Positions 54,676-63,065 of a stretch of 64,000 nucleotides of DNA are shown here, in pieces. The notes below the pieces were generated by a model, which worked only from the letters and a program-made list of their open reading frames with translations, did no database searches and was not told the DNA's origin. Each line of letters starts with the position of its first letter. Position 1 is the stretch's first letter. Both the position numbers and the translations under genes were made by a program. Origin of the DNA: Allonocardiopsis opalescens (GTDB lineage Bacteria; Actinomycetota; Actinomycetes; Streptosporangiales; Streptosporangiaceae); NCBI RefSeq assembly GCF_003002095.1, contig NZ_PVZC01000003.1, forward strand, positions 310,001-374,000, written 5' to 3'.

Positions 54676-54996
54676 GTGCCGAAGGTGTTCTACACCCTGC
54701 CCGACGGCACCGAGCGGGTCGTGGCGGCCGAGCCCGGCGACTCCGTGATGCGCACCGCGATCCGCAACGGTGTCACCGGGATCCTCGGCCAGTGCGGCGG
54801 CGAGCTGTCCTGCGCGACCTGCCACGTCTTCGTGGACGAGCGCCACGCCGGCGAGTTCCCGCCCGTCAGCGAGGACGAGGACGACATGCTCGACGTCGCC
54901 GCCACCGACCGCGAGGACACCTCCCGGCTGTCGTGCCGGCTCGTCCTGGCCGCCGGGCAGGAGGTGCACGTGACCGTCCCGGAGGCCCAGCTGTGA
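54676..54996 (+). CDS. Putidaredoxin-type [2Fe-2S] ferredoxin
   Basis: 106 residues from the GTG at 54676, which follows AAGGGGGA; a GTG at 54655 that overlaps the P450 stop would add seven residues. Cluster Cys40, 46, 49 and 87 (CGGELSCATC...LSC), the same length and spacing as putidaredoxin. It transfers electrons from the reductase to the P450. Overlaps the reductase start by GTGA. Confidence 0.93.
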   Translation: MPKVFYTLPDGTERVVAAEPGDSVMRTAIRNGVTGILGQCGGELSCATCHVFVDERHAGEFPPVSEDEDDMLDVAATDREDTSRLSCRLVLAAGQEVHVTVPEAQL

Positions 54997-56237
54997 GCAC
55001 CGGCCGCCTGCTCGTCGTGGGCGCCGGCCAGGCCGGCGCCCAGCTGGTGAGCAGCGCCCGAGAACTGGGCTGGGACGGGCCGATCAGCCTGGTCGGGGGC
55101 GAGCCCCACGCCCCCTACGGCCGGCCGCCGCTGTCCAAGGCGTTCCTGCGCGGCCAAGCGGCGGCCGGGTCCCTGGCGCTGCGCAGTGCCGCCTTCTACC
55201 GCGAGCGGGAGGTCGACCTGGTGCTCGGCGAGCGGATCGTGCTGCTCGACCCGCCGTCGGGTACGGCCGTCGCCGCGTCCGGACGGCGGTGGCGGTTCGA
55301 CCGGCTGGTGCTCGCCACCGGCGCCCGGCCCCGCCGCCTGGCGGTGGAGGGCGCCGACCTGGACGGGGTGCTCGTGCTGCGCGACCTCGCCGACGCCGAG
55401 GCCCTGGCCCGCCGCCTGGGCGCGGTCACCGACCTGGTGGTGGTCGGCGGTGGCTTCGTCGGGCTGGAGGTGGCCGCGACCGCGGCCGCGGCGGGCGTGC
55501 GGGTGACCGTCGTGGAGGCCGCCCCGTCGCTGATGAACCGCGTGGTTGGAGCGGAGACCGCGGGCTTCGTCGAGGCCGCCCACCGCGAGGCGGGGATCCG
55601 GGTGCTCACCGGGGCCCGCCCGGTGCGCTTCCGGGGCGACGGCCACGGCGCGGTCACCGCGGTCGAACTGGCGGACGGCACCGACCTGGCCGCCGGGCTC
55701 GTCCTGGTCGGCGTCGGCGCCCGCCCGCGCGACGCCCTGGCGCGCGCGGCCGGCCTGCGCTGCGACGGCGGAGTGGTCGTGGACGCGTACTCCCTGGCCT
55801 CCGACGGGCGCACCCTCGCGATCGGCGACTGCGCCGATCTGCCCGATCCGACACCGGGCTCCGACCGGCGGCTGCGGCTGGAGAGCGTGGACAACGCCGT
55901 CGAGCAGGCCAAGGCCGCCGCGACCACCCTGGTCGGCGACCCGCGGCCCTATCGGGGTGTGCCCTGGTTCTGGTCCGACCAGGGCGCGCTGAAGATCCAG
56001 ATCGCCGGCCTGGCACTGGCCGGCGACGAGGCCGTGGTGCGGCCCGGCGCGCGGCCGGGGCAGCACATCGCGCTGCGCTACCGGGGGGAGCGGCTCGTCG
56101 CCGCGGAGTTCGTCAACGCGCCCGCCGACTTCCTCGTCGTCCGCAAGGCCCTGGCCCAGGGCGCGCCCCTGTCCCGGGAGGCGGCGGCCGACACGAGCAT
56201 GCCGCTGAAGCGGCACCTGGCGGGGCGGCCGGCATGA
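54993..56237 (+). CDS. Putidaredoxin reductase-type FAD ferredoxin reductase
   Basis: 414 residues. FAD motif GAGQAG (about 10-15) and GGEPHAPYGRPPLSKAFL, NADH motif VVVGGGFVGLEVAATA (about 148), FAD C-terminal GDCADLP. WFWSDQGALKIQIAG is a hallmark of this reductase type. Completes the class I P450 chain and is the last gene of the operon. Its translation is coupled to the ferredoxin. Confidence 0.94.
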   Translation: MSTGRLLVVGAGQAGAQLVSSARELGWDGPISLVGGEPHAPYGRPPLSKAFLRGQAAAGSLALRSAAFYREREVDLVLGERIVLLDPPSGTAVAASGRRWRFDRLVLATGARPRRLAVEGADLDGVLVLRDLADAEALARRLGAVTDLVVVGGGFVGLEVAATAAAAGVRVTVVEAAPSLMNRVVGAETAGFVEAAHREAGIRVLTGARPVRFRGDGHGAVTAVELADGTDLAAGLVLVGVGARPRDALARAAGLRCDGGVVVDAYSLASDGRTLAIGDCADLPDPTPGSDRRLRLESVDNAVEQAKAAATTLVGDPRPYRGVPWFWSDQGALKIQIAGLALAGDEAVVRPGARPGQHIALRYRGERLVAAEFVNAPADFLVVRKALAQGAPLSREAAADTSMPLKRHLAGRPA

Positions 56238-56363
56238 GCGGGCGCCTTCCGCCGCCTCCCCGCCGGCACCCGTCTCTCGCGGACCGCTCCCTGCCGGGCG
56301 GTCCCGCAGCGTCATCGACCCGGCTCCGACGCCAGGTGCCGGGGTCCGTGCGGGGCGGGCGGT

Positions 56364-56382
56364 GTTCCGGTGAGTGGACGGC
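56364..56382. promoter_or_regulatory. Shared catabolic-island motif, site D (inverted)
   Basis: GTTCCGGTGAGTGGACGGC is the exact reverse complement of site A over 19 bp. It lies 127 bp past the reductase stop, with no minus-strand gene to serve. Confidence 0.65.
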
Positions 56383-56490
56383 CCGCGCGGCCGCCGGAGC
56401 ACCGCGCCGGCCGCGTCACGCCGGTCGTATCGGCAGGTGAGCGGCTACCGCGTACCGCCCGTGCCGCGATCCGGGGCGGCAGCACACGGC

Positions 56491-56506
56491 GATTGCGCGC
56501 GCAATC
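56491..56506. promoter_or_regulatory. LacI operator L1 of the GH1 gene
   Basis: GATTGCGCGCGCAATC, a perfect 16-bp palindrome with core TTGCGC-GCGCAA at 56493-56504, 114 bp upstream of the GH1 start. Confidence 0.8.
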
Positions 56507-56535
56507 ACGCGGCAGTACGGTCTCCGATGGCGTGC

Positions 56536-56547
56536 TTGCGCGCGTCA
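56536..56547. promoter_or_regulatory. LacI operator L2 of the GH1 gene
   Basis: TTGCGCGCGTCA, a second, imperfect copy of the same core, 43 bp from L1. Confidence 0.6.
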
Positions 56548-56619
56548 CCAAGTCCGGACACGCACGTGGCGGGCGGCGCCGGACCCGCATCGGGCGCCCC
56601 CGCACGAAGGAGCAGTCAC

Positions 56620-57795
56620 ATGGCCAGGAGCTTCCCGAACGGTTTCCGCTGGGGCGCCGCCACCTCGGCCCACCAGACCGAAGGCGGCAACGTCAACAGC
56701 GACTGGTGGCGGATGGAGCAGTTGCCCGGCATCGGCCTGACGCACAGCGGTGACGCCATCGACAGCTACCACCGCTACGAGGAGGACATGCGGCTGCTGG
56801 CGGACGCCGGACTGGACCACTACCGGTTCAGCGTCGAGTGGGCCCGGATCGAGCCGCTGGAGGGCGAGTTCTCCCGCGCCCAGCTCATGCACTACCGGCG
56901 CATGATCGACACGGCGCTCGGGCTGGGCCTGAAGCCGGTGGTGACCCTGCACCACTTCAGCAACCCGCAGTGGTTCACCGACCAGGGCGGCTGGTCGGCG
57001 CCCAAGGCCGGGGACGCCTTCGTGTCCTACGTGGAGCGCGCCGCGGACATCCTCTACGACGTCGAGTGGGTGTGCACCATCAACGAGCCCAACCTGGTCT
57101 CCATCTTCGAGGCCATGGCGCGGCGGGGAAGGGAGGGCGACACCTCCTACACCCCCGGGCAGCTGTGCCCGCCGGACGAGGAGATCGGCCGACTGCTCAT
57201 CGACGCGCACAAGTCCGCCGCGGCCGTGCTGCACCAGCGCACCGACGCCAAGGTCGGCTGGACCGTCGCCGCGCAGGCCTTCGTCGCCGCGCCCGGCTGC
57301 GAGGAGGTCCACCGGCGGGTGCAGTACACCTGGGAGGACCAGTACCTGGAGGCGGCGCGCGGCGACGACTTCGTCGGCGTGCAGTCCTACACCAGCCAGT
57401 CGGTGGACGGCACGGGGCCGGTACCGCACCCCGAGCACCCCGACAACACGCTCATGGGCTGGGCCTATCGGCCCGACGCGCTGGGCATCGCGCTGCGCAA
57501 CGCCTGGAAGGTCGCGGGCGGCACGCCGCTCATGGTGACCGAGAACGGCATCGCCACCGACGACGACGAGCGCCGCATCGCCTACACCCGCGAGGCGCTG
57601 GGGCACCTGCTCGACGCCGTCGACGAGGGCGTCGACGTGCGGGGGTACCTGCACTGGAGCCTGGTCGATAACTTCGAGTGGGGCCACTGGGAGCCGACCT
57701 TCGGGCTGGCCGCCGTCGACCGGGAGTCCTTCGAGCGCCGGCCCAAGCCGAGCCTGGCCTGGCTCGGGTCCGTCGCCCGCGCCAACGCCCTGTGA
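56620..57795 (+). CDS. GH1 beta-glycosidase
   Basis: 391 residues, ATG after GAAGGAGC. Acid/base Glu in TINEPN (about 152-157), nucleophile Glu in VTENGIA, and an aglycone-side SLVDNFEWGHW. No signal peptide, so cytoplasmic. It is shorter than the 440-480 residue norm. Hydrolyses beta-glucosides or related sugars imported by the MFS protein; under LacI control. Confidence 0.93.
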   Translation: MARSFPNGFRWGAATSAHQTEGGNVNSDWWRMEQLPGIGLTHSGDAIDSYHRYEEDMRLLADAGLDHYRFSVEWARIEPLEGEFSRAQLMHYRRMIDTALGLGLKPVVTLHHFSNPQWFTDQGGWSAPKAGDAFVSYVERAADILYDVEWVCTINEPNLVSIFEAMARRGREGDTSYTPGQLCPPDEEIGRLLIDAHKSAAAVLHQRTDAKVGWTVAAQAFVAAPGCEEVHRRVQYTWEDQYLEAARGDDFVGVQSYTSQSVDGTGPVPHPEHPDNTLMGWAYRPDALGIALRNAWKVAGGTPLMVTENGIATDDDERRIAYTREALGHLLDAVDEGVDVRGYLHWSLVDNFEWGHWEPTFGLAAVDRESFERRPKPSLAWLGSVARANAL

Positions 57796-57800
57796 CGTGC

Positions 57801-57843
57801 CCGCCGCGGCCGGACGGACGTGCTCCCGGCCCGGCCGCGGCGG
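57801..57843. terminator. Bidirectional terminator between GH1 and lacI-type genes
   Basis: A perfect 12-bp inverted repeat (CCGCCGCGGCCG / CGGCCGCGGCGG) between the convergent GH1 and regulator stops. Confidence 0.72.
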
Positions 57844-57902
57844 TGCACCGGGCGCGCACGGTGGAACGCCGGTCCGGCGCCGCGATGCCCTCCGGGCGCG
57901 TC

Positions 57903-58970
57903 TCACCCGGACGGCCGGGCCCCCTCGCCGGCGGCCGGCGGGCGGGCCGGGCCGGTCGACTCGCGTTCGACCAGGAAGACGGCGGGTTCGGGCAGGTCGG
58001 CGGTGGGGGTGCGCCCTTCGGCGAGGTCGAGGGCCTGCCGGGCCATCCACCGGCCGAAGCCCACGCTGTCGAGGCCCACCGAGGAGATCGTCGGGGCGAA
58101 GTAGGCCGCCATCGGCGTGTCGTCGTGCCCGACGACCGACAGGTCGCGCGGCACCGCGATCCGCGCCCGGACCGCCGTGCCCGCGATCATCCCCGCGATG
58201 TCGTCGTTGAACGCGACGACCCCGGTGACGCCTGCCGACAGCCAGGCCCGCAACACGGCGGGCAGCCTGCCGTCGCGGTGGTCGACCGCGCGCGCGTCCA
58301 GTACGTCCAGGCCCAGCGCCGCTGCCTCGCGCTCCACCGCCTGCCGGCGCACGGCGGCCAGGCCGGCGTGGCGCCGGTCCGCCGATGCCGCGAACGCGAG
58401 CGCGCGGTGCCCGAGCGAGGCGAGGTGGCGGACCTGGAGCCGCGGGCCCGCGACGACCGCCGGCACGGCGCCGATGTCGGGCCGCTCGTCCGGGTCCGGG
58501 GTGATGCGCGAGATCCCCGCCGCGCGGATGGAGCGCAGCTGTGCGGGCGTGAACGGCACGAGGCCGACGACGACCTCCGGATCGACCAGCTTCCACAGCG
58601 GCTGGGCGTGCTCGGACTCGTGGTGCGTGTAGGTGATCGTGGCGTAGCCGGCGTCGTCCAGGACCCGGGCGGCCTCCTCCAGGTGGGTGCGGAGCGTGAA
58701 CTCGATCGGCCAGTCGGGCAGGACGACCAGCACGATCCTGGACCGGCCGCGGGCCAGCGCCTGGGCGGCCGTGCTCGGCTGGTAGCCCAGGCGGGCGGCT
58801 TCCCGCAGGACGCGCTCGCGCGTCTGCGCGGAGATGCGCGCCCCAGGGGTGTCGTTCAGGACGTAGCCGACGGTCGCGCGGGACACGCCGACCGCCTGGG
58901 CCACATCGGCCGCGGTCACCCGGCCCCCGCGCCTTCTTCCCGGATCACGGGACGGCGTGCGTCGAACCAT
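57903..58970 (-). CDS. LacI-family transcriptional repressor
   Basis: 355 residues. HTH and hinge at about 18-72 (VTAADVAQAVGVSRATVGYVLNDTPGARISAQTRERVLREAARLGYQPS), periplasmic-binding-like effector domain after. The likely operator, TTGCGC-GCGNAA, occurs five times around it: two before GH1 and three in its own divergent promoter with the MFS gene. A negative regulator of the glycoside locus, induced by a sugar or glycoside. Confidence 0.93.
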   Translation of the reverse strand: MVRRTPSRDPGRRRGGRVTAADVAQAVGVSRATVGYVLNDTPGARISAQTRERVLREAARLGYQPSTAAQALARGRSRIVLVVLPDWPIEFTLRTHLEEAARVLDDAGYATITYTHHESEHAQPLWKLVDPEVVVGLVPFTPAQLRSIRAAGISRITPDPDERPDIGAVPAVVAGPRLQVRHLASLGHRALAFAASADRRHAGLAAVRRQAVEREAAALGLDVLDARAVDHRDGRLPAVLRAWLSAGVTGVVAFNDDIAGMIAGTAVRARIAVPRDLSVVGHDDTPMAAYFAPTISSVGLDSVGFGRWMARQALDLAEGRTPTADLPEPAVFLVERESTGPARPPAAGEGARPSG

Positions 58971-58990
58971 GCATCACTCCGCTTGGGTGC

Positions 58991-59002
58991 TTGTGCGCGC
59001 AA
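58991..59002. promoter_or_regulatory. LacI operator L3
   Basis: TTGTGCGCGCAA, one mismatch from a perfect TTGCGC-GCGCAA dyad, 20 bp from the LacI start. Confidence 0.7.
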
Positions 59003-59033
59003 CCTGGCCGACCTTAGCACCGGAAAGTCATGC

Positions 59034-59045
59034 TTGCGCGCGAAA
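59034..59045. promoter_or_regulatory. LacI operator L4
   Basis: TTGCGCGCGAAA between the divergent regulator and MFS genes, 43 bp from L3 (start to start) like the L1-L2 spacing. Confidence 0.65.
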
Positions 59046-59077
59046 CCAAAAGCAACGTACGGTACCCCACACCTTGG

Positions 59078-59089
59078 TTGCGCGCGTAA
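59078..59089. promoter_or_regulatory. LacI operator L5
   Basis: TTGCGCGCGTAA within GGTTGCGCGCGTAACC, 25 bp upstream of the MFS start; again 44 bp from L4. Confidence 0.72.
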
Positions 59090-59114
59090 CCTCCCCGAGT
59101 CGATGGAGTTACGG

Positions 59115-60389
59115 ATGAGTACTGAACCCGTCGGCGTCCCCGTCGCCCCCGAGACCGCCGAGCCGCAGCCGAGACCCGTGACCGGCTGGTTCATGTTCGT
59201 CTACACCCTGACCAACTTCGGTCTCTCGCTGTCGATCCTGATGCCGACACTGTTCACCCTGGCCTACAAGATCCAGGTCATCGCTCCCGCGACCAGGGAG
59301 AGCAGCCTCGGGCTGGTCATCGGGATCGGCGCGCTGGTCGGATTCCTCGCGGGCCCGGTCATCGGGGTGCTGAGCGACGGCACCCGGCTGCGGTGGGGCC
59401 GGCGGCGGCCCTACCTGGTCGGAGGAGTCGCGATCCTCGCCGTGGGCGCCGTGATGATCGGCACCGCGTCCTCGGTCGGCCCCGTCCTGCTCGGCTGGGC
59501 GGTGTCGCAGATCGGCGTGGCCTTCGCGTCGACGGCGGTGACGCCCGTCCTGGCGGAGTGGGTGCCGGAGACGCAGCGGGGCAGGCTCGGCGGACTCGCC
59601 GGTGTCGCGGCGCAGCTGGCCGGAGTGGCGGCGAGCCTCGTCGGGAGCCTGCTCCTCGATCAGCCGATCCTGCTGTTCCTGCTGCCGGTGCTGGTCCTCG
59701 GCGGCGCCTCGGTCCTGTTCCTGCTCACCCTCCCCGACCGCCCGGCCCCGCACCGGACGGAGCGGGCGTCGGTCCTGCGGTTCGTCAAGGACCTCGCCTT
59801 CGACCCGGTCCGGCACAAGGACTTCTCGCTGGTGCTGGTGGGGAAGTTCCTGACCCAGCTCGGCGTCAACGCCTTCTCGACCTACCAGCTGTACTTCCTG
59901 CTGGAACGCCTCGGGATGACCCCGGAACAGGCGGGGCAGAACCTCGCGCTGCTCGGCGGGATCGGGGTGCTGGTGGCGACCGGGTCCGCCGTGGTCAGCG
60001 GCCTGGTCTCCGACCGGATCAAGCGCCGCAAGCCCTTCATCTACCTGTCGACGGCCACGACCGCGCTCGCGCTGGTGGTCGTCGCCTTCGCGCCGAACCT
60101 CCCCGCCTACGCCCTGGGCACGACCCTGCTGGTGTTCGGGTCGGGCATGTTCGGCGCCGTCGACCTGGCGCTGGCCAGCGACGTGATGCCCGAGCGCGAC
60201 ACCAAGGCCGGGAAGTACATGGCGATCTACAACCTCGCCGGCGGCCCCGCCGGCGCCCTCGCCCCGATCCTCGCGCCGCTGGTGCTGGCGACCGGTGACG
60301 GGAGCAACTACACCGCCCTGTTCGTCTGCGCCGCCGTCGTCCTGGCCGGCTCCGGGATCACGGCGATACAGATCCGCAGTGTCCGGTAG
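59115..60389 (+). CDS. MFS sugar/glycoside transporter (SLC45/GPH-like)
   Basis: 424 residues from the ATG at 59115, after GGAG; the ATG at 59103 lacks a ribosome site. Twelve predicted helices. The LSDGTRLRWGRRRPYLVGG loop between helices 2 and 3 is the cation-sugar symporter signature. Expected to import the glycoside or disaccharide substrate for the adjacent glycosidases. Three LacI operators lie upstream. Confidence 0.9.
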   Translation: MSTEPVGVPVAPETAEPQPRPVTGWFMFVYTLTNFGLSLSILMPTLFTLAYKIQVIAPATRESSLGLVIGIGALVGFLAGPVIGVLSDGTRLRWGRRRPYLVGGVAILAVGAVMIGTASSVGPVLLGWAVSQIGVAFASTAVTPVLAEWVPETQRGRLGGLAGVAAQLAGVAASLVGSLLLDQPILLFLLPVLVLGGASVLFLLTLPDRPAPHRTERASVLRFVKDLAFDPVRHKDFSLVLVGKFLTQLGVNAFSTYQLYFLLERLGMTPEQAGQNLALLGGIGVLVATGSAVVSGLVSDRIKRRKPFIYLSTATTALALVVVAFAPNLPAYALGTTLLVFGSGMFGAVDLALASDVMPERDTKAGKYMAIYNLAGGPAGALAPILAPLVLATGDGSNYTALFVCAAVVLAGSGITAIQIRSVR

Positions 60390-60540
60390 CCGGTACCCGC
60401 GTCCCGGTCCGGCGCCCGAGCCGCACCGGCGAGCGAAACGGCCGAGCGTCGGGCACCGCGTCCGCGGCGCCCGTCCGGCGGCGAGGCGGGCACCGCGCCG
60501 CCGCCCGATCCACATCCGACGTTCCAGGAAGGCGGCATCC

Positions 60541-62982
60541 GTGATCCGACGGCAGTTCTGCGAGGGCTGGACGGTGCGTCCGAAGTCCAACGACTTCGCC
60601 GAACTCGGCACATCGGCCCCTGCTGTGCCGGTCACCCTGCCGCACGACGCCGTCATCGGCACGCGGCGGGACGCCGGAGCCGGCGACGGGGCGCCGACGG
60701 CCTTCTTCCGCGGCGGCACGTGGGAGTACGCCAAGAGCTTCTTCGTGCCCGAGGAGTGGGCCGCCAAGCGGGTCCGGATCGAGTTCGAAGGGGTGTACCG
60801 CTCGGCGCTGGTGTACCTCAACGACGACCTCGCCGGCCGGTGGGCGTCCGGGTACACCGGCTTCTGCGTCGCGGCCGACGACTTCCTGCGCTACGGGGAG
60901 GAGAACGTGCTCCGGGTCGAGGCGCGCGCCCACCGCGACTCGCGCTGGTACTCCGGGGCGGGCATCCACCGGCCGGTCCACCTGATCGTCGCCGACCCCG
61001 TCCACGTGGCGCTGGACGGCGTGCACGTCACCACCCCCGACGCCGGCGCGGACCGTGCCGTGGTGGAGGTCGCCACGACGATCGAGAACGAGGGGCACCG
61101 GCTGCGCACCGTCACGGTCGAAACCGCGCTGCGGGACGGGGCGGACCGGGCCGTCGCGGTGGACCGCGCCCCGGTGAGCCTGCGTCCCGGCGAGGACGCG
61201 GTGCTCCGCCAGCGCGTCACCGTGCCCGGTCCGGCGCTGTGGAGCCCCGACGCGCCGAACCTGTACCGCGCGGCGGTCACCCTGCGCCTCGGCGACGAGG
61301 TCGTCGACGAGGCCGGGACCGCATTCGGGATCCGCCGCCTCCAGCTCGACGCCGAACGCGGCTTCCGAATCAACGGCGAGGCCGTCGACCTGCGCGGCGC
61401 GTGCGTCCACCACGACAACGGCGTCCTGGGCGCCGCCGCCATCGCCCGGGCCGACGAGCGCCGCGTCGAGCTGCTGAAGCGGGCCGGCTTCAACGCCGTC
61501 CGCAGCGCGCACAACCCGATGAGCCGCGCGATGCTCGACGCCTGCGACCGGCTCGGCGTACTCGTCATGGACGAAGCCTTCGACATGTGGACCCAGAGCA
61601 AGAGCGACTTCGACTACGCGCTCGACTTCACCGACTGGTGGGAGCGCGACATCGACGCCATGGTGCGCAAGGACCGCAACCACCCGAGCGTCTTCGCCTA
61701 CTCCATCGGCAACGAGATCCCCGAGGTCGGCGGCCCGCACGGCGCGATCTGGGCGCGGCGGCTGGCCGAGCGGGTGCGCTCCCTCGACGGCACCCGGTAC
61801 GTGACCAGCGGCGTCAACGCCCTGCTCGCGGTGATGGCCGAGCTGAGGGCCGACCTGGAGCGCGCCGGCGCGGAGCAGGCCGAGGGCACGGGCGTCAACA
61901 CCTTCATGGCGAACGCGGGCGAACTGCTGAACAGGATCGGCTCCTCCGACCTGGTCACCGAACGCACCGCCGAGGTGTTCGCGACTCTCGACATCGCCGG
62001 CATGAACTACCTCGACGGCCGCTACGAGACGGACCGCGAGCTGTTCCCCAACCGGATCATCGTCGGCTCGGAGACCTTCCCCACCCTCATCGACCGCCTG
62101 TGGCGCCTCGTGCGGACATACCCGCACGTCATCGGCGACTTCACCTGGACCGGATGGGACTACCTCGGCGAGGTCGGCGTCGGCAGGCCGCAGTACGCCG
62201 ACGAGCCGGGCGGCTTCATGGGCGGCTACCCGTGGCTCACCGCCTGGGTCGGAGACATCGACATCACCGGCGTGCGCCGTCCCGCCTCCTACTACCGGGA
62301 GATCGTCTACGGCCTGCGCCCCGAGCCCTACATCGCGGTCCAGCGGCCGGGATCCCGCGGCCGCGACGCCGTGTCGTCCCCGTGGGCCTGGACCGACAGC
62401 GTCTCGACCTGGACCTGGCCCGGCCACGAGGGCGAGCCGCTGACCGTGGAGGTCTACAGCGACGCCGACGAGGTCGACCTGCTCCTCAACGGCGCCTCGC
62501 TGGGGCGCAGGCCGACCGGCGAACGGCACCGGTACCGCACCGCCTTCGAGGTCCCCTTCACCCCGGGCCGCCTCACCGCCGTCGCCTACCGCGACGGCGC
62601 CGAGGCCGAGCGCGGCGAGCTGCGCACGGCGACCGGCGACGTGCGCCTGACCGCGACCGCCGACCGCACGGTCATCACGGCCGGCGTCGACGAGCTCGCG
62701 TTCATCGACATCGCCCTGGTCGACGCGGACGGCTCGGTGTTCACCGGCACCGGCCGGCGCGTCGAGGTGGCCGTCGACGGCCCCGGCACACTCCAGGGCC
62801 TCGGCAGCGGCGACCCGAGGACCACCGAACCCTTCACCGGCACCGCCCATCGCACGTACGACGGCCGCGCGCTCGCCGTGGTCCGGCCCACGGGGCCCGG
62901 CGAGATCCGCGTCACGGTGACCGACGACACCGGTCTGAGCACCGAAGCGCTGGTGGTCGCGGAGAAGCCCGCCGGCGGATGA
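60541..62982 (+). CDS. GH2 beta-galactosidase-family glycosidase
   Basis: 813 residues, GTG at 60541 after AGGAAGG. Jelly-roll sugar-binding, Ig-like, TIM barrel, then Ig-like and C-terminal domains. Catalytic acid/base Glu in SIGNEIPE, nucleophile Glu in IVGSETFPT. Lacks a signal peptide, so acts on imported substrate. Same operon as the MFS gene, 151 bp downstream. Confidence 0.93.
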   Translation: MIRRQFCEGWTVRPKSNDFAELGTSAPAVPVTLPHDAVIGTRRDAGAGDGAPTAFFRGGTWEYAKSFFVPEEWAAKRVRIEFEGVYRSALVYLNDDLAGRWASGYTGFCVAADDFLRYGEENVLRVEARAHRDSRWYSGAGIHRPVHLIVADPVHVALDGVHVTTPDAGADRAVVEVATTIENEGHRLRTVTVETALRDGADRAVAVDRAPVSLRPGEDAVLRQRVTVPGPALWSPDAPNLYRAAVTLRLGDEVVDEAGTAFGIRRLQLDAERGFRINGEAVDLRGACVHHDNGVLGAAAIARADERRVELLKRAGFNAVRSAHNPMSRAMLDACDRLGVLVMDEAFDMWTQSKSDFDYALDFTDWWERDIDAMVRKDRNHPSVFAYSIGNEIPEVGGPHGAIWARRLAERVRSLDGTRYVTSGVNALLAVMAELRADLERAGAEQAEGTGVNTFMANAGELLNRIGSSDLVTERTAEVFATLDIAGMNYLDGRYETDRELFPNRIIVGSETFPTLIDRLWRLVRTYPHVIGDFTWTGWDYLGEVGVGRPQYADEPGGFMGGYPWLTAWVGDIDITGVRRPASYYREIVYGLRPEPYIAVQRPGSRGRDAVSSPWAWTDSVSTWTWPGHEGEPLTVEVYSDADEVDLLLNGASLGRRPTGERHRYRTAFEVPFTPGRLTAVAYRDGAEAERGELRTATGDVRLTATADRTVITAGVDELAFIDIALVDADGSVFTGTGRRVEVAVDGPGTLQGLGSGDPRTTEPFTGTAHRTYDGRALAVVRPTGPGEIRVTVTDDTGLSTEALVVAEKPAGG

Positions 62983-63065
62983 CGCCGCGCGGAACACGGC
63001 CGCCCGCAGCTCCCACGACCACCTGTCCGACACGACCGCGGCCCGCCCGGGCCGCACAGGGGAAG

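Larger units (their letters stand above)
56238..56619. other. Regulatory region between the catabolic operon and the glycosidase genes
   Basis: No gene. It contains motif site D and two LacI-type operators. Sequence otherwise GC-rich without features I can name. Confidence 0.6.
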
